DNA from: Streptomyces sp. SCUT-3
Lineage (GTDB): Bacteria; Actinomycetota; Actinomycetes; Streptomycetales; Streptomycetaceae
Direction: 5' to 3'
DNA length: 64,000 bases
NCBI RefSeq assembly: GCF_014083985.1
Contig: NZ_CP046907.1
Coordinates: 6,011,150-6,075,149, forward strand
Shown in pieces: positions 27,686 to 36,407 of the stretch. A program made the position numbers and the translations under genes. The notes beneath the pieces were generated by a model. The model saw only the letters and a program-made list of their open reading frames with translations. It was not told the origin of the DNA and did not search any database. Numbering within the stretch: the stretch's first letter is position 1; every line of letters begins with the position of its first letter.

Positions 27686-28294
27686 TCAGCGGGTCAGGCC
27701 GTGCAGCAGGAGGTCGGCGAGGTGGCGGTACGCCTCCGCGTCGCTCAGGCCGGTGTTCGCGGCCACCTGGCGGCGTTGGATCCGGACCATCGCCGAGGAG
27801 ATGACGTCGGCGGCGAAAGCGCCGTGCACCTCCCGGAAGGCTCCGGCGGCCATCCCCTCCGAGATCAGCTCCTGCACCCTGTCCGCCGCCGCCCGGGTGT
27901 TGCGGTCGTACACCTCGGCCGCCGGTTCGAACGCCGCGACGTCGTCGAAGAACCGGGGGGACACGGGGGCCAGTTCCGCGGAGACGGCCCCGAGGTAGGC
28001 GGCCAGCCGGCCGGCCGGGTCGGTCTCGGCCGCCAGGGCCGCCTCCACCCGCACGGTGGCGCGGCGGAAGAAGTGCACCACGGCCGCCCGGACGAGTTGC
28101 TCCTTGCTGCCCGCCAGCCCGTACAGCGTGCGCTTGGAGCAGCGGAGCCTGGCGGCGAGGTCGTCCAGGGTGAACCGGGAGAAGCCCTCGCTGATCAGCA
28201 GGGCGACGAGGTCCTCGAACAGCTCGGACCGGCGGGCGGCGCCGCGGCCCGTCGGCCTCGGAACGCCGGTGGCTGGGGTCTCGATCACTCGCAC
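27686..28294 (-). CDS. TetR family transcriptional regulator
   Basis: 202 residues. The N-terminal helix-turn-helix (about 25-70) reads FTLDDLAARLRCSKRTLYGL; the C-terminal ligand domain is helical. GTG at 28294 is used; GTG at 28288 is an alternative. It is divergent from the acyl-CoA dehydrogenase with a 71-base gap carrying GGTAC-n4-GTACC (28327-28340), so it probably represses that gene and itself, responding to an acyl-CoA. It may also act at the thiolase/thioesterase dyad. Confidence 0.88.
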   Translation of the reverse strand: MRVIETPATGVPRPTGRGAARRSELFEDLVALLISEGFSRFTLDDLAARLRCSKRTLYGLAGSKEQLVRAAVVHFFRRATVRVEAALAAETDPAGRLAAYLGAVSAELAPVSPRFFDDVAAFEPAAEVYDRNTRAAADRVQELISEGMAAGAFREVHGAFAADVISSAMVRIQRRQVAANTGLSDAEAYRHLADLLLHGLTR

Positions 28295-28326
28295 CAGTAT
28301 TCCAGGCGTCCTAGGCTATTCTTGCC

Positions 28327-28340
28327 GGTACTTTCGTACC
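28327..28340. promoter_or_regulatory. Small dyad in the TetR/acyl-CoA dehydrogenase gap
   Basis: GGTACTTTCGTACC: five perfect pairs around a four-base centre, 25 bases before the dehydrogenase start. A plausible half of the operator for the divergent TetR protein. Confidence 0.4.
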
Positions 28341-28365
28341 CCCTCCAGTACCGCTTGGAGTTGTC

Positions 28366-29505
28366 GTGGCCGTCGACCGACTGCTGCCCACCCCTGAGGC
28401 AGCCGAGCTCCTCGCGCTCACCCGCGAGATCGCCGACAGGGAACTCGCCCCCCGTGCCGCCGGGCACGAGGAGGCCGGCACCTACCCCGAGGGCCTGTTC
28501 GCCACCCTCGGCCGGGCCGGCCTGCTGGGCCTGGCGTACCCGGAGGAGTACGGCGGCGGGGGCCAGCCGTACGAGGTGTGGCTCCAGGTACTGGAGGAGC
28601 TCGCCGCCCGCTGGGCGGCCGTCGCCGTGGCCACCAGCGTCCACGCCCTGGCCTGCCACCCGCTCAACGCCTTCGGCACCCCCGCGCAGAAGGAGCGCTG
28701 GCTGCCCCGCATGCTGGCCGGGGAGATGGTCGGCGGCTACAGCCTCTCCGAGCCCCAGGCCGGCTCCGACGCCGCCGCACTGTCCTGCAAGGCCGAACGC
28801 ACCCCGGACGGCTACCGCATCACCGGCACCAAGGCGTGGATCACCCACGGCGGCAAGGCCGACTTCTACGCACTGTTCGCCCGCACCGCCCCCGGCAGCC
28901 GCGGCATATCCTGCTTCCTCGCCCCCGGCGCCGTCGAAGGCCTGTCCTTCGGCGCCCCCGAGCGGAAGATGGGCCTCCAGGGGATACCCACCGCCGCTGC
29001 GTACTGGGACGGCGCGCTGCTGGAGGCGGACCGGCTCCTCGGCGAGGAGGGCCAGGGCCTCCAGATCGCCTTCAGCGCCCTGGACAACGGACGCCTCGGG
29101 ATCGCCGCCTGCGCCACCGGGCTCGCCCAGGCCGCCCTCGACGCCGCCGTCGACTACGCCCGCGAGCGCACCACGTTCGGCCGACGGATCATCGACCACC
29201 AGGGCCTGGGCTTCCTCCTCGCCGACATGGCCGCCGCGGTCGACTCCGCCCGCGCCACCTACCTGGACGCCGCCCGCCGCCGCGACGCGGGCCGTCCCTT
29301 CAGCCGCCACGCCAGCGTGGCGAAGCTCGTCGCGACCGACGCGGCGATGAAGGTCACCACGGACGCCGTGCAGGTCCTCGGCGGATACGGCTACACCCGC
29401 GACTTCCCCGTCGAGCGCTACATGCGCGAAGCAAAGGTCATGCAGATCTTCGAGGGCACCAACCAGATCCAGCGGCTCGTCATCAGCCGCTCCCTCGCCG
29501 GCTGA
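28366..29505 (+). CDS. Acyl-CoA dehydrogenase
   Basis: 379 residues, FAD-dependent, catalysing alpha,beta-dehydrogenation of acyl-CoA with electrons passed to ETF. Motifs include GYSLSEPQAGSDAAAL (about 125-140), the ACAD signature QVLGGYGYTRDFPVERYMRE (about 340-359) and MQIFEGTNQIQRLVI, whose Glu is the likely catalytic base. GTG at 28366 has GGAG eight bases upstream. It completes a local set with ligase, thiolase and thioesterase, but enoyl-CoA hydratase and hydroxyacyl-CoA dehydrogenase are not in the window. Confidence 0.93.
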   Translation: MAVDRLLPTPEAAELLALTREIADRELAPRAAGHEEAGTYPEGLFATLGRAGLLGLAYPEEYGGGGQPYEVWLQVLEELAARWAAVAVATSVHALACHPLNAFGTPAQKERWLPRMLAGEMVGGYSLSEPQAGSDAAALSCKAERTPDGYRITGTKAWITHGGKADFYALFARTAPGSRGISCFLAPGAVEGLSFGAPERKMGLQGIPTAAAYWDGALLEADRLLGEEGQGLQIAFSALDNGRLGIAACATGLAQAALDAAVDYARERTTFGRRIIDHQGLGFLLADMAAAVDSARATYLDAARRRDAGRPFSRHASVAKLVATDAAMKVTTDAVQVLGGYGYTRDFPVERYMREAKVMQIFEGTNQIQRLVISRSLAG

Positions 29506-29513
29506 CGCCGCGG

Positions 29514-29545
29514 GCCCCGCGCCCGCTGTCCCGGGGGCGCGGGGC
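29514..29545 (+). terminator. Terminator hairpin after acyl-CoA dehydrogenase
   Basis: GCCCCGCGCCC (29514-29524) pairs with GGGCGCGGGGC (29535-29545) nine bases after the stop. Confidence 0.75.
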
Positions 29546-29670
29546 GACCGGCCCTGCGGCCCCGGGCGGGGCGGCCGTGCCGTCCGGTGGATTGGGACCC
29601 GCCCGCGGCGGGCAGGGAATTCGAAGCGTGTCATGAACACGTCCGCCTTCTCCCCACAAGGAGGTCGACC

Positions 29671-30234
29671 GTGCACAGCCGCCCGCTCGTACGCGGAGTC
29701 ACCGCCGCCCTGGCCGTGACCTTCTCCCTGCTCGGAGGCCAAGCCTCCGCCGCCCCCTCCACCGCGGGGCACAGCGCCCTCGCACCACGGGTACTCACCT
29801 ACGACGCCGCCGCGTCCGCGGAGTTCAAAGCCGCGGTCGACCGGGGCGCGGCGATCTGGAACGAGAGCGTCGACGGCGTCGAACTGCGGCCGGTCACGGC
29901 CGGGCAGCGCGCCAACATACGGATCCTCGCCGACGACGGCTGGCCCCGCGCCCTCCCCACCACCCTGGGCAACGGGACCGTCTACATCGGACGGCAGGCC
30001 GTCGACCAGGGCTACGACACGATCCGGATATCCGCGCACGAACTCGGCCACATCCTGGGCCTGCCGGACCGCAAGCCCGGCCCCTGCTCGAGCCTGATGT
30101 CCGGCTCCAGCGCCGGGACCGCGTGCACCAACCCGTACCCGAACGCGGCGGAGAAGACCGAGGTCGAGGACAACTTCGGCGGCGCGCTCGTCCGGTCCGC
30201 GGCAGTACCGTCCGGCACAACGATTGTGGACTGA
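29671..30234 (+). CDS. Snapalysin-family secreted zinc metalloprotease
   Basis: 187 residues. A signal peptide (1-28; LAVTFSLLGGQASA) precedes a short mature M7 peptidase. The zinc motif SAHELGHILGLPD supplies His123, Glu124, His127 and Asp133, the HExxHxxGxxD pattern of snapalysins. Two further cysteines (PCSSLM; GTACTNP) probably form the conserved disulfide. It is an extracellular milk-hydrolysing protease. GTG at 29671 follows AAGGAGG. The usual divergent LysR activator gene (snpR) is absent here, so its control must differ or lie elsewhere. Confidence 0.93.
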   Translation: MHSRPLVRGVTAALAVTFSLLGGQASAAPSTAGHSALAPRVLTYDAAASAEFKAAVDRGAAIWNESVDGVELRPVTAGQRANIRILADDGWPRALPTTLGNGTVYIGRQAVDQGYDTIRISAHELGHILGLPDRKPGPCSSLMSGSSAGTACTNPYPNAAEKTEVEDNFGGALVRSAAVPSGTTIVD

Positions 30235-30347
30235 CACGCGGACGCGGGCACTTCCGCCTCCGCACACCGCACACCCCGCCCGGGCGGGACGGCAGGGAAC
30301 GCAGGACAGGACCCCTCGGCCTGCCGGACCGCCCCCGGCACCGGGCA

Positions 30348-30396
30348 CACCGGGCCCCGGTCCCCCCTCGCAGCATGGCGGGACCGGGGCCCGGTG
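30348..30396 (+). terminator. Terminator hairpin after the snapalysin gene
   Basis: CACCGGGCCCCGGTCCC (30348-30364) pairs perfectly with GGGACCGGGGCCCGGTG (30380-30396). The following 290 bases up to 30686 are GC-rich with no gene recognised. Confidence 0.8.
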
Positions 30397-30686
30397 CCGC
30401 CCGGGAGCGTTGCCACCGGCCCTGCGGGCCCACGGAGAGTGCGGGGAATCCCGGCCGGACCGGGGACCGGTGTCGGATTTCCGCACCCGAGGGGGCACCG
30501 GCCGGCACAAGGGAGGAGGAGGACGAGGCGGAGGGTGGCCGCACCGGTGAACGAGTGCGGCGCGCCGCGCCGATGCGGAGGGGCCTTGAACGTGTCCAGC
30601 AGCGGGGCGGAGCGTGCACGCGGAAGAGGGGCCGCGCGGCGGGGCGCGGGCCCCGCGGTGCTGCTCCGCGGTGAACCACCGGGCGC

Positions 30687-31928
30687 TCACCGGGTGCTGT
30701 CGGGCCAGGGGAACCCGAGCTCCTCGGCGCGCTCGCGGCTGCCGCCGCACACCCGCGCGTAGGACTTCGGGTCCTCCTCGGCCAGCCGGCGCAAGGCGGC
30801 AGCCGCCTGTGCCCGTGGCGGAGTGCCGTCGTCCGGGACGACCCAGCGGAACTGGACCGACTCTTCGGCCCGTTCCGGCCTCCCGGCCGCCGGCCCCGGC
30901 ACGTACAAGAAGGTCACCACGGTGGTGTCCGGGTCGTCGAAGCCGGTGCCGATCCACCCGCGGCGCGCGTCCCACCGGCTCAACAGCTCCGGCTTCTCGA
31001 CCAGCCCCGCCTTGATCAGGCGGGCCGTGGTGCGGGCCGGCCAGGACCAGGGGCGGTCGTCCTCCGCCCGGGCCGTCTCCGCGTCGTAGGCGGAGGCGTC
31101 GAACCGGTGGGCGGGCAACTCGGGCGCGGGCCCGTGGGAACCCGGCACGGTCTGCGGTCGCCGCCAGTTCTCCCACACCACCTGGTCCGCATCCCGCCGG
31201 ACGGTGACGTAGAGCGCGCCGCAGCACCCTTCGGTGCAGTGGGCCTTTGCGAGTTGCACCTCGCGAGGTTCCGTGCCGGCCCGTAGCAGACCGTTGTCCA
31301 GCAGGTACTCGGGGCTGTGGGCGGGGCCGCGGCCGAAGACCGCCGGGACCACCGGACGGCCGTCGACGATGATGCGCGTCTCGACGGGCTCCCGGTCCGC
31401 GGGGTCGCCGGCCACCACCTCGATGCGCAGCCCGCCCGACGTGGCGGGGCGCTTGAACGGCTGCCGTCCGGTGCGGCGGATCCAGTCGGCTCGGAACCGT
31501 TGCTCCGCCCCGCTCGCGGCGGCGCCCGCAGCTGCCCATCGGGGCTCGTCCAGCAGCCGCCCGAGTGATTCCAGCAGTGCAGCACGCCGTCCGGGCGGCC
31601 AGTTCAGCAGTACGCCGGTGCCGCTGCTCAGGTCCAGTGCGAGAGACAGCAGCATGGCGGCGTTGTCGAGGGTGGGCGGCAGCAGGCCGGCTCGCGTGAC
31701 GACGCTGTCGTACACGCCGAGCGCGTCGCAGTAGTCGAGGAGGTCGGTCGGTTCACCGCGCGAGCTCCCCATCCGGACGAGCAGCCTGCCGGCCCGGGCG
31801 AGCAGGTCCGTGTCGAAGGGATGGCGCTCGAGCAGCTCCGGCAGCCGGGAAGCCTCTGCGATCCGGCGGGCTGCCGCGCTGCCGACGGAGCGGGATGAGG
31901 CGGGAAACGCGACCAGCTCCGTGTGCAC
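30687..31928 (-). CDS. Hypothetical protein, C-terminal part of a gene split by TGA
   Basis: 413 residues from GTG 31928. It contains a Cys-rich spot (HCTEGCCGALYVTV, about 226-239) and a Trp-rich region (RPWSWPARTTARLI; FRWVVPDDGTPP). Conserved Streptomyces protein of unknown function. The frame continues in phase upstream through 24 further coding-like codons (ARRDELQPLVRALRTG) to a TGA at 32001-32003, beyond which lies another coding segment in the same frame. The two parts therefore look like one protein of about 610 residues interrupted by one stop codon; a tgg-to-tga change would explain it. Confidence 0.65.
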   Translation of the reverse strand: MHTELVAFPASSRSVGSAAARRIAEASRLPELLERHPFDTDLLARAGRLLVRMGSSRGEPTDLLDYCDALGVYDSVVTRAGLLPPTLDNAAMLLSLALDLSSGTGVLLNWPPGRRAALLESLGRLLDEPRWAAAGAAASGAEQRFRADWIRRTGRQPFKRPATSGGLRIEVVAGDPADREPVETRIIVDGRPVVPAVFGRGPAHSPEYLLDNGLLRAGTEPREVQLAKAHCTEGCCGALYVTVRRDADQVVWENWRRPQTVPGSHGPAPELPAHRFDASAYDAETARAEDDRPWSWPARTTARLIKAGLVEKPELLSRWDARRGWIGTGFDDPDTTVVTFLYVPGPAAGRPERAEESVQFRWVVPDDGTPPRAQAAAALRRLAEEDPKSYARVCGGSRERAEELGFPWPDSTR

Positions 31929-32000
31929 GGCCGGCCGGTTTCCTGTCCGCAGAGCGCGGACGAGTGGCTGCAGTTCGTCGCGGCGGGCGTGGACCGTGAG

Positions 32001-32516
32001 TCACACGACAGCAGCGGAGCGGCGATCGAGGACGTCGAGAGCGTCGACCGCCTGGCCGGTGAACTCCCGGAAAAGGCCGAGAACGGAGAGACACGGAACG
32101 TCCTCGGGCTCGCCGAACCGGGCCAGCAGGGCGATCCCCGCAGCGACGGCGGGTACGGTCGTCCCGGTCCGGGCCAGCCGCCGCCCCAAGGAGCGGGCGG
32201 CACCCCACTGCCCGGCCGGCAGCGGCAGCTCGGCGACGGCGGAGCGGACCGGACGGCTGTGGCGATCCCGGATGCCGAGCCGCACGAAACGGTGGTGCAG
32301 GGTGACGGGGTCGTCCGGGAGCGGGGCGAGCGCTTCCCCGACGGCGTTCCTCGCATCTTCCCGGGAGAGCGGGCCTTCGCCCGTTGCGGGCTCTTGGTGC
32401 AAGAACCAGCCGTGCCGGGGTGGGACTCCACCGGGGGACTCGCGCAGCAGGCGCAGGGCGTGGTCGTACAGAGAGGTCGGGAAGGCGAGCGCGTTGTGCT
32501 CCTTCGGGGCGCTCAC
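32001..32516 (-). CDS. Hypothetical protein, N-terminal part of the split gene
   Basis: 171 residues from GTG 32516 (MSAPKEHNALAFPTSLYDHA) to TGA 32001. Helical, with PCLSVLGLFREFTGQAVDAL near the end, compatible with HEAT-like packing. The GTG overlaps the TGA of a 13-codon reading frame (MHMTYGIESRPAL), a GTGA arrangement that may couple translation. The downstream gene continues in the same frame, so this is best read as the first third of a larger protein. Family unknown. Confidence 0.6.
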   Translation of the reverse strand: MSAPKEHNALAFPTSLYDHALRLLRESPGGVPPRHGWFLHQEPATGEGPLSREDARNAVGEALAPLPDDPVTLHHRFVRLGIRDRHSRPVRSAVAELPLPAGQWGAARSLGRRLARTGTTVPAVAAGIALLARFGEPEDVPCLSVLGLFREFTGQAVDALDVLDRRSAAVV

Positions 32517-32599
32517 AGGGCGGGACGGGACTCGATTCCGTAGGTCATGTGCACAGCCTGTCAGCCGGCTCGTGCCGTGTCGAAGGAATTGGCGGATCC

Positions 32600-32818
32600 G
32601 ACGAAGTCGGTCACGGAGGGCGTTCACCGGTACGTGCGGCGGCTCCTGGACGCCCTGGGCATCACCTACGGTGTCACCCACACCGAAGTGGTCCTCACCG
32701 GATCGGGCCCGCGGGTCGTCGAAACGCACGTCCGGCTCGCCGGCGACGAGATTCCCTACCTGGTCAAGGACGTCACCGGAGTGGACCTCGTCGACTGCGT
32801 GGTCCGCGTGACAGGACA
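32600..32818 (+). pseudogene. ATP-grasp ligase fragment
   Basis: Rightward frame with EGVHRYVRRLLDALGITYG, THTEVVLTGSGPRVVETHVR and LAGDEIPYLVKDVTGVDLVD. This is the last part of the ATP-grasp fold (E-x-x-x-R, N/H-x-R metal-binding region) as in carbamoyl-phosphate-synthase-like or amino-acid ligases. There is no upstream half and similarity ends near 32818, so it is a remnant. Confidence 0.65.
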
Positions 32819-33121
32819 AGCCCCGCAGTACAGGCGCCCACCCGCCCGACGGAGCAGGCCCACCCCGTCCTGCCCCCGCGGCGTACGAGTTCCACGCCGC
32901 GGGGGCGGACGAGCAGATCAACGCGGCCGGGGCCCCGGCCGCCCGGCGCAGCCACCGGTTGCCGCCCCGCGTGCTGCGCGACGCCGCCGCGGCGGACACC
33001 GGCACCGACCTGCTGGACACACCGCCTGCCGCCCCGTACCGGCCGACCCGGCCGCTCTCCACCGCACGGCGCACCACGAGGGCGGGACGCGGCCACGGCA
33101 GCCGGGGCCGACGGCACGGCC
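32819..33121. other. Gap with possible gene debris
   Basis: About 300 bases. One rightward frame (AAYEFHAAGADEQINAAG, then RSHRLPPRVLRDAA) has coding-like composition but no start and no recognised family. Confidence 0.35.
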
Positions 33122-34522
33122 TCAGTGGCCCCTGCGCACCCTGGCGGCCTTGCGGGCCTCCGCGAGAACCCGGGCCTCGGCCGCCTTGCGCGACTCCTTC
33201 GGGGCCCGGGAGCCCAGGCCGCGGAACGGCGCGTTGCCGCCGGCCGGCCGGCCTCCGGCGGGCGGACGCCTCGCGCCCGTGATGACCGTCAGCCTCTCCT
33301 CGCCGGAGCGCACCTGGGTGACCACCGGCCGGATCCCGGCGTCGGACATCATCCGGTTCACGTCACGCCGCTGGCCCGGAGTGACAAGGGTGACCACCCG
33401 GCCCGACTCGCCCGCACGTGCCGTGCGGCCGCCCCGGTGGAGGTAGTCCTTGGGGTCGGCGGGCGGGTCGACGTTGACGACAAGGTCGAGCGAGTCGACA
33501 TGGATGCCCCGCGCGGCCACGTTGGTCGCCACCAGCACGCTGATCTCACCGCTCTTGAACTGCGCGAGCGTGTGCGTGCGCTGCGGCTGCGACTTCCCGC
33601 TGTGCAGCGCGGCGGCCCGGATGCCGCTGCCGCGCAGATGGCGGGTGAACTGGTCGACCCCGTGCTTGGTGTCCAGGAACATCAGCACCCGGCCGTCCCG
33701 GGCGGCGATCTCCGTCGCCGTCGCGTACTTGTCCGCCGGGTGGATGTGCAGCACGTGGTGCTCCATCGTGATGACCGCGCCCGCCGCCCGGTCGACCGCC
33801 GCGAGCACCGGGTCGTGGAGGTAGCGCCCCACCAGGCGGTCGATGTCGCGGTCCAAGGTCGCCGAGAACAGCATCCGCTGCCCACTGGGCCGCACCTGGT
33901 CCAAAAGGTCCGACACCTGGGGCAGGAACCCCATGTCGCACATCTGGTCCGCCTCGTCCAGCACCGTGATCCGCACCTGGTCCAGGTGGCAGTCCCGGCG
34001 CGCCACCAGGTCCGTCAACCGCCCCGGGGTCGCGACGACCACGTCGGCGCCCGCCCGCAACAGCGTCACCTGCCGCCCGATCGACACCCCGCCCACCACC
34101 GTCGCCAGCCGCAGCCGGAGCGCCAGCGCGTACGGGGTCAGCGCGTCACTCACCTGCTGCGCCAGTTCCCGCGTCGGCACCAGGACCAGCCCGAGCGGCC
34201 GCTTCGGTTCGGCGCGCCGACCCGCGGTACGGGTGAGCAGGGCCAGCCCGAAGGCGAGAGTCTTGCCCGACCCGGTCCGCGCACGGCCGAGGACGTCCCG
34301 GCCGGCCAACGCGTCGGGCAGCGTGGCCGCCTGGACCGGGAACGGCTCCGTCACCCCGGAGTCGGCCATCACCCGCGTCACTTCCGCGGGCAGCCCCAGT
34401 TCGGCGAAGGACTGCGCGGGCGGCGAACCGGGCGTCGGCGTCACCGCCGGAGACTCGCCCCGCGCCGCCGCCGGGACGCTGTCGGCACCGGAGTACCCAG
34501 GGGCTGGCGGCTTCGCATTCAT
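33122..34522 (-). CDS. DEAD-box RNA helicase
   Basis: 466 residues. All core motifs are present: Q-motif FPVQAATLP, motif I RARTGSGKT, Ia PTRELA, II VLDEADQM, III SAT, V ARGIHV, VI HRGGRTARAG. After the two RecA domains (about 40-400) comes a basic, Arg/Gly-rich tail, typical of RhlE/DeaD proteins that unwind structured RNA in ribosome assembly or cold adaptation. ATG at 34522 (MNAKPPAPGYSG) has GGAAGGG upstream; the long in-frame extension is the shadow of the acetyltransferase. A 14-pair hairpin in the 5' leader may affect expression. Confidence 0.93.
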   Translation of the reverse strand: MNAKPPAPGYSGADSVPAAARGESPAVTPTPGSPPAQSFAELGLPAEVTRVMADSGVTEPFPVQAATLPDALAGRDVLGRARTGSGKTLAFGLALLTRTAGRRAEPKRPLGLVLVPTRELAQQVSDALTPYALALRLRLATVVGGVSIGRQVTLLRAGADVVVATPGRLTDLVARRDCHLDQVRITVLDEADQMCDMGFLPQVSDLLDQVRPSGQRMLFSATLDRDIDRLVGRYLHDPVLAAVDRAAGAVITMEHHVLHIHPADKYATATEIAARDGRVLMFLDTKHGVDQFTRHLRGSGIRAAALHSGKSQPQRTHTLAQFKSGEISVLVATNVAARGIHVDSLDLVVNVDPPADPKDYLHRGGRTARAGESGRVVTLVTPGQRRDVNRMMSDAGIRPVVTQVRSGEERLTVITGARRPPAGGRPAGGNAPFRGLGSRAPKESRKAAEARVLAEARKAARVRRGH

Positions 34523-34556
34523 GGGGACCCTTCCGTGGTCTGGCGCCCGGAACGAG

Positions 34557-34588
34557 CCGGGGCCCGCACCCCTTGGTACGGGCCCCGG
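34557..34588 (-). promoter_or_regulatory. Strong hairpin in the helicase 5' leader
   Basis: Read leftwards, CCGGGGCCCG-t-ACC and GGT-g-CGGGCCCCGG pair around an AAGG loop, 35 bases before the helicase start. A TAAAAT box (34606-34611, minus strand) just upstream could be the -10. The hairpin may be an attenuator or a site on which the helicase regulates its own mRNA; this is inference. Confidence 0.5.
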
Positions 34589-34792
34589 AACGACGAAGCG
34601 TGCCACCATTTTACCAGCGCACCACCCACGCAGACCGCGCCGGCCGTACCCGCCCCACCCGCCTCGGACGGAGCGGACGTGATCACGCCGGTAACGGTCG
34701 GACAGCGGGACCCGTGACCACGGCATGAGACCCAGGGTCCCGCTCCCGCGGCACGAGCACCGATTAACGGTGGCGCCCCTGCCTCCGGCAGG

Positions 34793-35335
34793 ATGGGCGC
34801 CCATGACCGAGATCCGCACCCCCGCCTCCTCCTCCGCCGTTGGCACGACGACGACCTCGTGCCGATGGCGGACATCAACGCGGACCCCCGGGGCGTGCAC
34901 CGGGTCGATGAGGCCTTCCCGCACGATCTCGAGCGCACCGCCGAGGCGATCGAGCAGTGGGAAGAGGAATGGGACGAGGAGGGCTTCGGTCTCTTCGCCG
35001 TCGAACTGCTCGCCTCCGGCGAACTGGCCGGCTTCACCGGGCTGTCCGTGCCCGAGTTCCTGCCGGAGGTGCTGCCCGCCGTGGCGATCAGCTGGCGCCT
35101 CGGCCCACAGTTCCGGGGCCAGGGATACGCCTCCGAAGCCGCCCACGCGACGCTGGAGTTCGCGCTCCAGGACCGCGGACTCGACCGCGTCATCAGCATC
35201 AGCCGCGCGGGGGACAATGCCTCCGAGAACGTCATCCGCAAGCTCGGCATGGTGCTGGAGCGCGAGACTGTGCACCCGGAGCACGGCTTCCCACTGCGCG
35301 TCCACAGCATCGACCTCACCGAGTTCCACGCCTGA
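34793..35335 (+). CDS. GNAT acetyltransferase (RimJ/RimL type), start region frameshifted
   Basis: 180 residues from ATG 34793. RLLLRRWHDDDLVPMADINA at the front and WRLGPQFRGQGYASEAAHA (about 104-122, acetyl-CoA loop) plus NVIRKLGMVLERETVHPEHG identify a RimJ/RimL-like N-acetyltransferase. The usual start for this group would be the ATG at 34803 (MTEIRTP), which is out of frame with the rest by one base at the C run near 34820-34825; adding one C gives MTEIRTPRLLLRRW. The sequence therefore probably has a homopolymer error or a mutation. Substrate unknown; divergent from the helicase. Confidence 0.8.
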   Translation: MGAHDRDPHPRLLLRRWHDDDLVPMADINADPRGVHRVDEAFPHDLERTAEAIEQWEEEWDEEGFGLFAVELLASGELAGFTGLSVPEFLPEVLPAVAISWRLGPQFRGQGYASEAAHATLEFALQDRGLDRVISISRAGDNASENVIRKLGMVLERETVHPEHGFPLRVHSIDLTEFHA

Positions 35336-35765
35336 GCCCCGGGACGGCCGGCAACCGCCGCCCTCCACGCCCCGGCCCCTCAGAGCGACGCTCCTGAGCC
35401 CACCCGCCCCGCCCGGCCAGGCCGCCCGGCCAGGTCCGACACGGACGCTCGGCCGACCCCCGCAGCACCGGGCCGCACCCGGCAGACGGCCTCCGCAGGG
35501 CCTGGGCGTATTGCCCCGCAACGTTGTTGACACGGCTGGCCGGGGGCCGGCCTCCGAGCATGAGCTCGACGCCTCACCACCAACCACGCACGAGCTCGTA
35601 AAGATTGTCCCGCAACTGAGGGCCGCAGCCGTGGAGTGGGGTTCGAAACCCGGTGGCTGCGGGCCCGGGCGGGGCAAGCTGATGAGACCCTGACCCGCCG
35701 CGATTGTGGGTGGCCGGCAGATGAAGGCCTCTTGGGCCGCGGATTACCACACCACTCGCACCCTC
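35336..35765. other. Intergenic stretch, nothing firm
   Basis: About 430 bases without a convincing gene. GGGGTTCGAAACCC near 35638 recalls a tRNA T-arm, but the stem does not pair over five bases and no cloverleaf could be drawn. Confidence 0.4.
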
Positions 35766-35805
35766 GGCGGGCCCGGCCGGGAGGCATTTCCCGGCCGGGC
35801 CCGCC
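35766..35805 (+). terminator. 17-bp perfect hairpin
   Basis: GGCGGGCCCGGCCGGGA (35766-35782) pairs fully with TCCCGGCCGGGCCCGCC (35789-35805) across a GGCATT loop. It isolates the immunity-like genes that follow from upstream transcription; which transcript it ends is unclear. Confidence 0.7.
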
Positions 35806-35939
35806 TCCCGGATACAGCCGATGCCGAGAGCGGTGGCCGGGGAAGGGCAGCAGCCGGAAGCGGCAGGGCTAAGTGCTTGCGTTCCTTGTCAGTGCTTCCT
35901 GCCAGGATGCCCAGCCGGACAACGATGCAGGAGAGACGT

Positions 35940-36365
35940 ATGGGTACATGGGATGTCGGCCCCTTTGACAACGACACCGCGGCAGACTTCTGCGGCGACC
36001 TCGATGAGGCAGCCCCGAACGAGCGCAAGAGCATCGTCCACGACGCTCTCGCCCGTGTGATCGGCACTGCGGGCTACCTCGAAGCGCCTGAATCCGAAGA
36101 GGCCGTGGTCGCGGCTGCCCTCGTTGCCGCGCAATGCCCCGGGGGCGAGCCCGCCGATCCCGTCTACGGGCCGGACGAGCCCCTTCCCGACCTCACCGGC
36201 TTGCGCGACCTCGCCCTCCAAGCTCTCGACCGAGTCACGACCGAACCGTCCGAGCTGATGGACCTGTGGGCCGAATCGGAAGGCGACCCTTGGCGCGCAA
36301 CGATCGACCGGCTGCGCAGCACACTACTGCCGCAGCCTTCGGGCGAAGAACTCCGCTCGCGCTGA
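35940..36365 (+). CDS. DUF4259 protein
   Basis: 141 residues. The N-terminus MGTWDVGPFDNDTAADFCGD is the hallmark of DUF4259 (G-x-W-x-x-G-x-F-x-N-D-x-A-x-D). The rest is helical and acidic. Function is unknown; such proteins often occur among immunity genes of polymorphic toxin loci. ATG at 35940 follows CAGGAGAG. The next gene, a DUF4253 protein, starts 42 bases later on the same strand, so the two probably form an operon. Confidence 0.9.
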   Translation: MGTWDVGPFDNDTAADFCGDLDEAAPNERKSIVHDALARVIGTAGYLEAPESEEAVVAAALVAAQCPGGEPADPVYGPDEPLPDLTGLRDLALQALDRVTTEPSELMDLWAESEGDPWRATIDRLRSTLLPQPSGEELRSR

Positions 36366-36407
36366 CCCCACCCCGTCCTGTTTCTCGTTCCCCCACGGAA
36401 GGCCCGC

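Noticed and set aside
35600..35690. GGGGTTCGAAACCC resembling a tRNA T-arm or an att site
   Set aside because: The stem pairs over only three bases and no acceptor, D or anticodon arm can be drawn; no second copy was seen.
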